Positions 23,698 through 31,925 of a stretch of 62,780 bases of DNA are shown here, piece by piece. Below the pieces are notes generated by a model, which worked only from the letters and a program-made list of their open reading frames with translations, searched no databases and was not told the DNA's origin. The stretch is from an uncultured Verrucomicrobia subdivision 3 bacterium (lineage in GTDB: Bacteria > Verrucomicrobiota > Verrucomicrobiia > Limisphaerales > UBA11358). The translations under genes and the position numbers were made by a program. The stretch is taken from assembly GCA_903895255.1 (NCBI GenBank), contig CAITTG010000090.1, positions 1-62,780 on the forward strand. Direction: 5' to 3'. Position 1 is the stretch's first letter; each line of letters opens with the position of its first letter.

Positions 23698-25356
23698 TTA
23701 AACCGTCGGAAAATTGATTGAGTTCTGATTCCGTATCCCAGTGTGAGTCCGGTTTGGCATTTCGACTCCCCGATGGCGGGCTTCTTTTTCCCACTGTTGA
23801 GATTGCTTGTGGGAGTCGGGGCGTGAATGGGCAAGCTGGTCATACGCACGAGCGAGCAAAGCGGCTGCCTCGCCAGGTTCCCACCCTTGTTGAAAAGCGG
23901 CCTCCAAATATGAAATTGATTCCCCAAAACGAAGCATGCGAACAAGGCATTCGCCCATCAGAAAGTCACGGCTTCCATTTCCCAAACCCGCCTTAGGAAT
24001 TCGTTCGATTATTCGCAAGGCGTCCTCGTGATACCCACATTGGCTTTTGGAAGCTGCCAGACTGAAAAGTGGAAGGATGAAATTCTGGTCCGTTTTCGCG
24101 GCCATCTCGAACTGGTGCCAGGCCTCCGGTAAACGCCCCAATTCCTGATATAATTGAGCCAGGAGTTGATGAACCTCAGCATCACCGGGGAAATCCGCGA
24201 TGATGCGTTTGAGGATGCTTTCCTCACCAGTCGGATCATTCATGGCTTGCGCGTGGTGGAGAAAACTTGTCAGTTGGAGTTTCGTGCTGGGATTCCGTCC
24301 ATTCGCAAGTTTTCCGGTTGCAAAAAAGTCGGCATATTCCACTTGGAAAAGGTCAAAGGCTTCTTCCCAGCATATTCTAGCGGGAGCGGCGCCCATGTAC
24401 TTGCAAAATTCCAGATAGGTGTTGATTGGTGACATTGTGTCGCCATTGGCCAAAGCGATGAGATCAGTTTTGAACGCCGGAGGTATGTGCACCGCCAGTT
24501 TTTCCCGGAGCATTCGCTTAATAATGGCTTCGTCAATTCCGCCGATGAGGATGCGTTTGAGCATTTGCAAGCGCTTCTCCGGGGTGAAACTTTTGAGGAT
24601 TGGATCAATCCAGCGATAAAGCCATCTCGCCAGCAGGGTCATTTTTTTGACTAGAAATTCGATTTCCAGCCTCCCGAAACTTTCAGCCAGCTGCTGAACC
24701 AGATGGAAAGCGGCGTAATGACGTTGTGCGGATGCCAAGTCAACGAAATCTGGAAAGGCGATTTTCAGGGCTGAAAGCTCTGGCCGATCATTTTCGTATA
24801 GGCAACGGCGCATTTTGCTCGGGTTCATTTTCACACTGGAAGCGCAGTCACCTTCCGGCGTCTTCGAATCCAGGTACACCAAACCGGGAAATTTCCGACT
24901 CATGGCTTGCTTCCAAAAGGCATTCCCGCCGTCTTTGACCGCCCAAAGTGGAAGTTCGGCGGATGGCATTTTTTCAAGCCACAGAGAGATTGATGCATAT
25001 CGGATGCCAAGATCTAAAAAACTCAACCTGATAACGGCGCGTTGAATTATTTCTTTTGCAACGGGCAAGGTGCTTAAAAGGTCATTTAATTTTTCGTAGG
25101 AACTGCGATACCCGTGAAACGTCTTTATCAGATTCACCCGGTCCGATTGGTTTAGTGGGAACAATCCGTCGGCAGTCAGGGACTGAATAAGGGTGGCAGC
25201 AAAATCATTCCAACTCCGGGGCCCCACCCGTTCACCGGATGAAATAGTCCGGAGCGTGCGTTCGCTGAGTTCAGTTTCATGATCATCAAATGCAAATTTG
25301 AGCGATTTGCGGATTTCGTCGACTATCACGCCAAAATGCGGCAATGGAGCTGTCAT
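23698..25356 (-). CDS. Large protein with C-terminal TPR-like repeats
   Basis: A 552-residue protein of unknown function. The N-terminal two thirds are helical with no recognised domain. The C-terminal third (about residues 380-530) has helix pairs of tetratricopeptide type, such as DAEVHQLLAQLYQELGRLPE and LMGECLVRMLRFGESISYLE. The start at 25356 is preferred to a TTG at 25395, because the longer reading would cross a 9-bp dyad. It is the first gene inside the left end of element B. A scaffold or regulatory role is possible, not shown. Confidence 0.6.
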   Translation of the reverse strand: MTAPLPHFGVIVDEIRKSLKFAFDDHETELSERTLRTISSGERVGPRSWNDFAATLIQSLTADGLFPLNQSDRVNLIKTFHGYRSSYEKLNDLLSTLPVAKEIIQRAVIRLSFLDLGIRYASISLWLEKMPSAELPLWAVKDGGNAFWKQAMSRKFPGLVYLDSKTPEGDCASSVKMNPSKMRRCLYENDRPELSALKIAFPDFVDLASAQRHYAAFHLVQQLAESFGRLEIEFLVKKMTLLARWLYRWIDPILKSFTPEKRLQMLKRILIGGIDEAIIKRMLREKLAVHIPPAFKTDLIALANGDTMSPINTYLEFCKYMGAAPARICWEEAFDLFQVEYADFFATGKLANGRNPSTKLQLTSFLHHAQAMNDPTGEESILKRIIADFPGDAEVHQLLAQLYQELGRLPEAWHQFEMAAKTDQNFILPLFSLAASKSQCGYHEDALRIIERIPKAGLGNGSRDFLMGECLVRMLRFGESISYLEAAFQQGWEPGEAAALLARAYDQLAHSRPDSHKQSQQWEKEARHRGVEMPNRTHTGIRNQNSINFPTV

Positions 25357-25370
25357 ACAATTTTTAAAAG

Positions 25371-25404
25371 GCTCACGGACTGATAAAATATGCAATCCGT
25401 GAGC
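25371..25404 (-). promoter_or_regulatory. Dyad upstream of the TPR-like gene
   Basis: GCTCACGGA (25371-25379) and TCCGTGAGC (25396-25404) form a perfect 9-bp inverted repeat, centred about 32 bases upstream of the start at 25356. The AT-rich centre suits an operator that overlaps a promoter, or a leader hairpin. Confidence 0.45.
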
Positions 25405-25421
25405 CCAGAGCGAATTTTTGA

Positions 25422-25592
25422 TTAATTTCTGACGCCGGAAGGAGGCTGGGAGGAGTTGCCTTTGGTCGACGCGGCGCTTTGCGCCCGAGGCGCGAATCCG
25501 GTTCGTGCGGTTGCGCCTTGCGGGCTTCGAGCCCCGGCGCTTAGTATGCGTGAGGCGGCCTTTGATGACATGTTGGTACTATTTTTGCTCAT
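25422..25592 (-). CDS. Small Ala/Ser/Arg-rich protein, 56 aa
   Basis: A 56-codon frame starts MSKNSTNMSSKAASRILSAG, continues with FAPRAQSAAS and ends with PPSGVRN before TAA. The pattern (AASRI...A.....G.....FA.RAQSAA) resembles short proteins of integrative elements that are often labelled seed-maturation-like. No Shine-Dalgarno is visible. The same DNA contains small hairpins (GCGCC/GGCGC, GGGCT/AGCCC), so a non-coding role is also possible. The rest of the gap 25357-25827 shows nothing else except the dyad. Confidence 0.45.
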   Translation of the reverse strand: MSKNSTNMSSKAASRILSAGARSPQGATARTGFAPRAQSAASTKGNSSQPPSGVRN

Positions 25593-25827
25593 AATGATTT
25601 CGTTTTCGGGTCAGCCAGAATCCGTCATGGTTCCTGATTTTGCTGCCCCAATCGAAAGCTAACCTGCCATTTCTGAATGATATTTGGTTTCCCAAAAAAC
25701 GGCAAAAACGCAAACTGGCGTCATTATCACGCCCCAGACGCTAAAAAAGTTAGTAAATATGAATATTTAACCATGGCAAAATTTGAAATGTGAAGCTTAA
25801 TCCTTTCTGCTGCGCGGGAGCATCGAT

Positions 25828-26229
25828 TCAGTCCTCGTCCGGCATCATTACGGTGATGGCCGGCTGCGGGTCGTCGATGTCGAGCGGTCCGCAAGTGGCG
25901 ATGAGTTTCACCAGGCGGGCGGCGTGTTGGTCGTTGCGAACATACAAGGCAACGGGAATCCGGTCGGCGTCGGGTCTCGCCCGCAAGATCGCGTAGCGTG
26001 TCATCCAGGCAAGATCCCAGAGGCGTCCGGCTTCATCCTGTCCGGTCACGCCGTCTGGCACGGCGACAAAGGCATCAAAAACAGCGCGGGTCAAATACAT
26101 GGGGAATTTGATTCCCGCCTCTTTTGCCGTCGCCGTCACATCGATTTGCAGGCCATCGGCGATGGCTTGCTTGCGGGTGTAACTGTAAATAATTTCACCG
26201 AATGGCGAATCGTTTTGGTTCGTATTCAT
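25828..26229 (-). CDS. DUF6573-type element protein, copy B
   Basis: A 133-residue protein, nearly identical to the product of 13834-14235 from MNTNQN to MMPDED. It is 4 bases downstream of its RadC-like partner. The coding DNA of the two copies differs at only scattered positions, so the cassettes share a recent ancestor. The function is unknown. The longer reading upstream to 26328 overlaps the RadC gene and is not likely. Confidence 0.75.
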   Translation of the reverse strand: MNTNQNDSPFGEIIYSYTRKQAIADGLQIDVTATAKEAGIKFPMYLTRAVFDAFVAVPDGVTGQDEAGRLWDLAWMTRYAILRARPDADRIPVALYVRNDQHAARLVKLIATCGPLDIDDPQPAITVMMPDED

Positions 26230-26233
26230 AGGG

Positions 26234-26845
26234 CTAGGAGTAAAAATAGCCAAGCTCGCGCAGGCTGGAATAATCCTTGGGCTGGTTGTCCATTTTCGCG
26301 CCAAGAATGACGTGATCCAGCACTTCAATCTTCAAAAGTTGTCCGGCGCGGACCAAATCGCGCGTCACTTTTATGTCCGCCTCACTGGGGCTCGGATTTC
26401 CCGATCCGTTGTGATTGTGACAGAGAATAATTGCCGATGCGTTGGCGGCGATGGCTGCGCGGAAAACCTCGCGGCTATGTACCAAGATTGTGTCCAGCGT
26501 TCCGGTTGCCACCTGAACGCATCGGATGAGTTTCCGGCGAGTGTTTAGGAGCAACACAAAAAGCGTTTCCGTGCTGTAAGGGCGAACCTGCTCGCGCAGG
26601 TAATCAGCCACCCTGTCCGGCTGGTCTAATGTTGGGGTGTCTCCAAGAACTTCACGGGACAGGCTGGTGGCGAGTGTGAGCGCGGCTTTGATCTGCTTGG
26701 CTTTGAGCGCACTGACGCCTTGGATGGACTGAATTTCCGCAATGTCAGCCCGTAACAATTCTGTGAGGGACGTGTATTTGGCTGCGAGCCCGCTGGCGGC
26801 CCGATCACCGATGATTTGAGTGATAATTTCTAAATTTTGTTTCAT
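26234..26845 (-). CDS. RadC family JAB-domain protein, copy B
   Basis: A 203-residue RadC protein with both parts. The N-terminal helix-hairpin-helix region (about residues 1-75) includes IQSIQGVSALKAKQIKAAL, and the JAB/MPN domain follows. The metal motif reads HNHNGSGNPSPSEAD, one residue longer between the histidines and the Ser-x-x-Asp than the usual HNHPSG-type loop seen in copy A. From VLLLNTRRK onward the two copies are close, while their N-termini differ. The start at 26845 is preferred over 26869. Confidence 0.82.
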   Translation of the reverse strand: MKQNLEIITQIIGDRAASGLAAKYTSLTELLRADIAEIQSIQGVSALKAKQIKAALTLATSLSREVLGDTPTLDQPDRVADYLREQVRPYSTETLFVLLLNTRRKLIRCVQVATGTLDTILVHSREVFRAAIAANASAIILCHNHNGSGNPSPSEADIKVTRDLVRAGQLLKIEVLDHVILGAKMDNQPKDYSSLRELGYFYS

Positions 26846-26876
26846 ACACCCTGCTGATTTCTGCCGCAACCGGGCG

Positions 26877-26893
26877 GGCAGGCGGAGCCTGCC
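26877..26893. repeat. GGA-loop hairpin upstream of RadC copy B
   Basis: GGCAGGC (26877-26883) and GCCTGCC (26887-26893) form a perfect 7-bp stem around GGA, and GGTCTGTTTT follows on the plus strand. It is in the leader of the RadC gene and has the same stem-triloop style as the array at 18.8 kb. Confidence 0.5.
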
Positions 26894-26943
26894 GGTCTGT
26901 TTTAATTGGGAATTATGATTTTGACGGTAAGCTTGTTCGGCGG

Positions 26944-27198
26944 TCAGTCAGCCCGTGAAACGCGCACCCGATTGCGGCGGTTGTGTTTCCGGGCGGGGGC
27001 TGCGGTCGCTTGGGCAGGGCGCTCATTAGCACTGTGGGATGCCCAGCTAATTGTTAGAATCACGGCGCTGACGAGTGCAAGCAAGAGACCGCCCGTGCGC
27101 AACCAATGACCTTCGGCGTCAATTAGTTTGATGCCGATAACGACAGTTTCGGCGCTGGCGGTGGTGATGGTTTTAGAATTGAAAAGATGCTTAATCAT
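26944..27198 (-). CDS. Small single-pass membrane protein
   Basis: An 84-residue protein with one transmembrane helix (about residues 37-53, GLLLALVSAVILTISWA) and a basic C-terminal tail (RKHNRRNRVRVSRAD). The start at 27198 is preferred to 27273. No family is recognised. It lies between the RadC cassette and the ankyrin-repeat gene on the same strand. Confidence 0.5.
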   Translation of the reverse strand: MIKHLFNSKTITTASAETVVIGIKLIDAEGHWLRTGGLLLALVSAVILTISWASHSANERPAQATAAPARKHNRRNRVRVSRAD

Positions 27199-27363
27199 GC
27201 CAGAAAAGTTCCGCTCCGAAGTGGAGCCTACGCGATGAAATCGCGCCACCCGCAATAGTTTTCCCCTGTCCACTTTTGATTTCCAGCGGTCAATTTGTTT
27301 GCCGCTCGGTTCCTGTTCGCGCCGTCGTTAAATCGGCGATGGCTTTTTGACGTCCGGGTCTTT

Positions 27364-28719
27364 TCAGGAACACCCTTGCTGCATCACCATGAAATCAGTG
27401 AGCCAGCGGCTGACGAACGTTGCTTCGTCAGCGGATTTTTGAGACGCCGCGCTGCCATTTGCTTTGGCGAACTGGTTTCTTTCGCGGCGGATATTTATCG
27501 CCAACAAGTCGCCGCTGGCGTCGCAAATGAACGCTGACGGTGAAACTTGGCGGAAGAAAATCGCCGCCTGATCGGTGCTTAGTATCAGGCCAGCAACGGG
27601 TATGGCACGCTGTAATAATTCGATTAAAAAATTCCAGTTTTCGGCCTTGGTTGTGGCGATGAAAGAACTGGCGTCCAAATCGCAGATTCTGGCGCCAGCA
27701 TTGATTAATTTCCAGGCGAAGCGAAGCTTCTGCGATTTGACAGCTCGCTTTAACGAGTCGCTATTGTCAGCCGCAGGGTCCGCGCCTTGTTGAATGAGGA
27801 AATCCAAAATGGTTTCCCCGGCCTTGTCGGCTGCAACCTGCAATTGTAGGTCTCTGGCGCGTTGTGGAATCGTTGAATGTAGATGGGCATATTGAAGCAC
27901 GCGCAGTGCACTATGGCGCACCGCGTGCATGGCTATGTCAGAGGCGTAGGCGTGAAATTCACACCCACGCCGAATTAAAACCAACAGGCATTCGACTGAA
28001 TCACGGGCTGTAATATCGGTGACAAGGTAGGGATGTTGTAACGTGCCGCCAGCGTCGAGCAACGTTTCCAGCATTTCAGAATCGCCCAATACCAACGCAG
28101 AGGTGATGGCCATATGGGCGTGGGCATTGACTTGCGCCCCGCATTCAAGAATATATCTGGCCGCGTCCACGTGGCCTTCACTGACGGCATTGCCGAGAAT
28201 CTCCCCGCCCCTAGCATCGAAATCCGCACCCAGGCGGCGTAGGATTTGAAGAATTTGAACGCTGCCGACGGCGGCGGCCAGCCGGGCGGGACGATTCTCG
28301 TCGGCATTAGGGCTGGCTCCTGCGGCAGTCAGAACCGCAACGGCATGGTGGTTGCGGGCTTGGATTGCGGTATATAACACCGGATTTAAAACCGACTGGG
28401 GGAGGGTGGTTTTGACTGCCCGAAGCAGAATTTTGAGGCTCCGGGCGTTTCGATTTTTCGCGGCCAGGTTAAGAAATTCTTCTGTGTTTTCAACGAAATC
28501 CGCCCCGGCTTTTATTAGCAACTTGACGACTGCGGCATGTCCATGCCGAAGAGCACGCCGGAGCGCGGCATTGTCACTTTCCTCGGGATCGGCTCCGGCT
28601 TTCAACAGATTGCGCACGGCCTTGGCGTCACCACGCGCTGCGGCATCGCGTAGCCCTCTATCGGCATCTAATATAATCATGCCCGAAGTGCTTGTCCGCG
28701 CTGCCGGGGAACTGGGCAT
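27364..28719 (-). CDS. Ankyrin-repeat protein
   Basis: A 451-residue protein (from 28719; an ATG at 28680 is an equal alternative). At least eight ankyrin units are visible, for example GLRDAAARGDAKAVRNLLKA, LRRALRHGHAAVVKLLIKAG and NAVSEGHVDAARYILECG. The last 100 residues no longer fit the repeat and include IFFRQVSPSAFICDASGDLL. Ankyrin arrays mediate protein-protein binding. There is no signal peptide, so it acts in the cytosol. It lies directly downstream of the MobV gene; its partner is unknown. Confidence 0.75.
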   Translation of the reverse strand: MPSSPAARTSTSGMIILDADRGLRDAAARGDAKAVRNLLKAGADPEESDNAALRRALRHGHAAVVKLLIKAGADFVENTEEFLNLAAKNRNARSLKILLRAVKTTLPQSVLNPVLYTAIQARNHHAVAVLTAAGASPNADENRPARLAAAVGSVQILQILRRLGADFDARGGEILGNAVSEGHVDAARYILECGAQVNAHAHMAITSALVLGDSEMLETLLDAGGTLQHPYLVTDITARDSVECLLVLIRRGCEFHAYASDIAMHAVRHSALRVLQYAHLHSTIPQRARDLQLQVAADKAGETILDFLIQQGADPAADNSDSLKRAVKSQKLRFAWKLINAGARICDLDASSFIATTKAENWNFLIELLQRAIPVAGLILSTDQAAIFFRQVSPSAFICDASGDLLAINIRRERNQFAKANGSAASQKSADEATFVSRWLTDFMVMQQGCS

Positions 28720-28827
28720 GAAATGCACCGATTTCGTGTGCTCGCCCGCGCTTACCCGATGAACGAACGCAAGGCCAACCACCTCAAAAGCCCCATTCAG
28801 GCCTTGGCAGAAAACTCAACTATAACC

Positions 28828-31335
28828 CTAATATTGCTTATTCTGATTACGTGCAATCGCCTCCTGAATTTTCAACGGCATGAGCTTGGTCCAAGCCAGC
28901 TCCGGCGTGGTTTGCGTTAAATAATCGTCGGCACTTTCCATCGTAACCCACTTTAAAAACTTACCGTCCGCGCCATACAACATCGGTGCTTTTTCGGCGA
29001 GGGCGTTATTTCTCAAAGATATATTGGTGGCCAACACGAACTGCTTCCCGAGCTTTTTGAGGCGTTCAAACAGTGGCGGATTGGGAAATTCGGCGTCAAG
29101 ACTGATGATCATCGGAAATTTAGGAGGGGGTTCCTGGGGGGCCAATCTGATTTTTTCCTTGCGATCAAGCCGGGCGATTTCGTAATAGGCGATTGCTTCC
29201 AGAGGGTTGGCCACGCCGACAATGGTCTCCACATTAGCCAGCCCATTATCCAGGCGAAGCACACCGCCCTTCGCCGGGACGAGTATACGGGGCATTAAAA
29301 CCGGCGCATCAATATCCAAAAGGGTCACCCCGCGAAGGGTTTTTGTTTCGCTTTCGTCATTCAAATCGACCCGCCCCACCGCCAATGTTGAATCAGAAAC
29401 GTGCCAAAGTATGCCGCGTTCCTTGAAGCTATTGAGTGTTTTTTCAGCAAATTTATAGTTTGAAACCAGCTTGCCGCGCAACTTGTCCCAGACATTGGAA
29501 GCCGGTGTCCAGATGTGCGGAATATCATCAAGGGTCAGCGCACGCGGTTGCAGGTCTTTGATGGCGGCAACCTCAGCTTTCGTTTGCTCGGAAACCTCCC
29601 CGGCGACATCGGCCTCAATGACTGCGGGCAAAACCCGTGGTATTAAATACTCAACCGCGTCTTTGAAATTCCAATTAGTGAGACTCTTGACGAGGTCAAT
29701 CGCCCCCGTTCCCTTGCACTGGGAATTCTTGGCATCCTCAAACTTCCGACCCGTGATTTGGAGGGAATTCTTCTCGCTGGTGAAGGTAAAAACACCATCC
29801 TTTTCAACGGGTTCCAATGCCAAAATATCCTTGGCGATGGGCACCAAATCCAGTCCGCGCACCAGCGCGGCATGCTGTTTAAGTACAGCATCAGCCCGCT
29901 GAGTGACGATTTGAACCTCTTTTTTAACCTTGGAAACGGTGTCGCTGGCCTCCTTTTGGGCCTCGATAACGGTGGTGGTAGCGGCCGTTTTAACCGCTTC
30001 CGCCTCCGCTTTGGCCTGGGCAACTATGGCATCAGTCGCCTTTTTAGCCTCAAATATCGAATCTTCGGCCCGTTGGGCAACGATTTTGGCCTCCATAGTT
30101 TTCTCAGCGACGATCTTATCGGAGGCCAGTCTTGCAACGGCCACGATGTCGTCGGTCGCCTCATTCTGCGCAACAACAACGATGCGTTCCCGTTCGTCGC
30201 GCCGCGCAAGAAGAACCTCCTCGGCCATGCCTGCCATCTCCACCAGCTTGGATTGAGCTGCGCCCATGGTCTGTTTAATGCCAGCGATGATTTCCTCGCG
30301 ATTCACCTGCCATGCCGCCGAATCCATGGCTTGCAACCGGTCAAGCTGGGCTTGGAGACTGGATTTGACCGTTTCAACGTCTTTTTTGACGGATATCCGG
30401 TGCTCATAAAGCTCTTGTTGGGGGATATATTGGCGCTTACTGCCCCTGAGACCGCGATTAAGGCCGAACGACTTCATCGCCTGCCAGTAATGATCTTGCA
30501 ACTCGCGCATTGCCTTTCGGTCCCCCAAAACATCCTTACAATTTAAACGATTTTCATGGTCCATCGGCAAGATCACCGCATGCAAATGGGGGGTGGTTTC
30601 GTCACCATTGGCGGCTCCGGCGATGACATTTCCCGCACCATAACGCGCGCGGAGCCAAGTCAGATTGGCGGCTTTCCATTCCACGATTTTTGCGGGAGTC
30701 AGGTTGGCATCGTGGGACACGGCCATTAAAACCTCCACCGCGAGAACCGCATTATCGCGGGGTTTTACCAGCGCATTTAGCGCCCCGGGAAAAGCATCTT
30801 CCAGCAACAATCGGTTTAGCATTTGGACCGCTTCCCCCTGGGGATTTGAATTCAAAAGTTGCCTGGTTACGTCGCGCAACCTGACCTTTTTAAAGCGTTT
30901 CCGCTCATAAATGGACGGGCCCAAAACCACTGCTTTTAACTGTTCAACCAGCTCATTCTTGACCGGTTCCAGCGGGGTGACGGACCGCTTATAGCTGCCC
31001 AAAATAGCCCGTGTGGACTCAGGCAACAGGGATTTAATGTGGGCGGCAACGGGGTTTTTGCGGTTGTTTAAGGTCGAAACCAGCAACGGCAGATTGCGGA
31101 TTTCAGCCGCTAGAATGTCTGGGGACGGGCGGCCGGCCATCCGCTGGTGCCAGCGAACGATGGCGGCGGCCGGACCGTAGGCGTCGGGGAAAATTCGCTC
31201 GTTAAGGTGCTGCCGGTCGGGGTGCACGTTCGCGGGAAGTTTCTTCCCGACGCGTTCGCAGTGGTTAACGCGGCGTGCAAGCGACCTCCAATCTTTTACC
31301 CGCTGCACCTTCAATATGGCGAATTTCTTTGACAT
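28828..31335 (-). CDS. MobV relaxase fused to a coiled coil and a primase-like domain
   Basis: An 835-residue protein. Residues 1-310 are a MobV (Mob/Pre) relaxase. VNHCERVGKKLPANVHPDRQ (residues 23-42) matches motif I, DNAVLAVEVLMAVSHD (194-209) matches the central motif, and TPHLHAVILP (248-257) provides the metal histidines. About 100 extra residues separate the first two motifs compared with pMV158 MobM. Residues from about 330 to 490 are an Ala/Glu/Lys-rich coiled coil. Residues from about 495 on look primase-like: a DUF3991-type segment (IDLVKSLTNWNFKDAVEYLI) then a Toprim-like part (VGVANPLEAIAYYEIA, MIISLDAEF). It should nick oriT and may prime the complementary strand in the recipient, as IncQ MobA-primase does. 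Confidence 0.82.
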   Translation of the reverse strand: MSKKFAILKVQRVKDWRSLARRVNHCERVGKKLPANVHPDRQHLNERIFPDAYGPAAAIVRWHQRMAGRPSPDILAAEIRNLPLLVSTLNNRKNPVAAHIKSLLPESTRAILGSYKRSVTPLEPVKNELVEQLKAVVLGPSIYERKRFKKVRLRDVTRQLLNSNPQGEAVQMLNRLLLEDAFPGALNALVKPRDNAVLAVEVLMAVSHDANLTPAKIVEWKAANLTWLRARYGAGNVIAGAANGDETTPHLHAVILPMDHENRLNCKDVLGDRKAMRELQDHYWQAMKSFGLNRGLRGSKRQYIPQQELYEHRISVKKDVETVKSSLQAQLDRLQAMDSAAWQVNREEIIAGIKQTMGAAQSKLVEMAGMAEEVLLARRDERERIVVVAQNEATDDIVAVARLASDKIVAEKTMEAKIVAQRAEDSIFEAKKATDAIVAQAKAEAEAVKTAATTTVIEAQKEASDTVSKVKKEVQIVTQRADAVLKQHAALVRGLDLVPIAKDILALEPVEKDGVFTFTSEKNSLQITGRKFEDAKNSQCKGTGAIDLVKSLTNWNFKDAVEYLIPRVLPAVIEADVAGEVSEQTKAEVAAIKDLQPRALTLDDIPHIWTPASNVWDKLRGKLVSNYKFAEKTLNSFKERGILWHVSDSTLAVGRVDLNDESETKTLRGVTLLDIDAPVLMPRILVPAKGGVLRLDNGLANVETIVGVANPLEAIAYYEIARLDRKEKIRLAPQEPPPKFPMIISLDAEFPNPPLFERLKKLGKQFVLATNISLRNNALAEKAPMLYGADGKFLKWVTMESADDYLTQTTPELAWTKLMPLKIQEAIARNQNKQY

Positions 31336-31406
31336 AACATAAAATGGGCAAATGCATCATTTGTCCCGCTGGCCGTTCTCTTGACGGCCCACAGGCCGGG
31401 GAATGC

Positions 31407-31431
31407 AAAGGGGGTGGCCCAAACCCCCTTT
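31407..31431. other. Hairpin in the MobV-proximal control region
   Basis: AAAGGGGGT (31407-31415) and ACCCCCTTT (31423-31431) form a perfect 9-bp stem with a 7-base loop, between the MobV start and the predicted oriT. It could be part of the relaxosome region or an mRNA leader hairpin of the relaxase gene. Confidence 0.55.
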
Positions 31432-31440
31432 CGCCACATT

Positions 31441-31502
31441 AGACAATTCAAGAAAGTCGGCAGACGTCCAGCAGAGCTGGTTCTTGAATTGTCTAGTGTG
31501 TT
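31441..31502 (+). other. Predicted oriT with pMV158-type nic
   Basis: A perfect 14-bp inverted repeat, AGACAATTCAAGAA (31441-31454) with TTCTTGAATTGTCT (31481-31494), ends on the first base of TAGTGTG (31494-31500), which TT follows. The MobV plasmid pMV158 is nicked in TAGTGTG/TTA, directly 3' of an inverted repeat. The predicted nick here is between 31500 and 31501 on the plus strand. Transfer would then begin away from the relaxase gene, which would enter last. It lies 106-167 bases upstream of the MobV gene. Confidence 0.75.
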
Positions 31503-31563
31503 CCCCATGCTGAATTAAGATGGAACGATTACGGCGTCTGTCAAGGGGTGAATTTCGCGTCCG

Positions 31564-31606
31564 AAAAAATCGGCGCAGCGATATGGGCACCCCCATATCC
31601 CTGCGC
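31564..31606 (-). terminator. Minus-strand terminator-like hairpin
   Basis: GCGCAG-C-GATATGGG (31573-31587) pairs with CCCATATC-C-CTGCGC (31592-31606) with a single C-C mismatch and a 4-base loop. On the minus strand it is followed after three bases by T6 (31569-31564). It would insulate the MobV operon from minus-strand read-through, or belong to the transfer origin. Confidence 0.5.
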
Positions 31607-31634
31607 GAACAGAACTATAAAAACACAAAAACCG

Positions 31635-31653
31635 CCGGTCAATAATTGACCGG
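31635..31653. promoter_or_regulatory. 19-bp perfect palindrome (operator-like)
   Basis: CCGGTCAAT-A-ATTGACCGG is symmetrical around A31644. Such a site suits a dimeric repressor. It lies between the divergent MobV and PEP-CTERM genes. The remainder of the gap 31336-31925 shows no gene. Confidence 0.5.
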
Positions 31654-31925
31654 ATTGAAAAAGGATATTGCCAGAAACGGCCCATAACCGATTTTCCTCG
31701 TTAGGGTGCTGGGATGGTTGGTATGAGATACAAGTTAGATATATGAGGGCTTATAATTGCAGGACGGGGCATTTAATCCGAATGTCATCAGGGCTCAACT
31801 GGTTGGCTTTATCCCGCAGCCCCTGATAGTCACCGGGCGTTCCTTAATCGGCTGCTACGGTTTTTGGTCGTGGCGGTGGTGCATTGACATTTCAATTGCG
31901 AATGACACCCTCCACTTGGCATCGG

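Noticed and set aside
25456..25662. Plus-strand frame of 68 codons
   Set aside because: Opposite the 56-aa frame, with less protein-like composition and no ribosome site.
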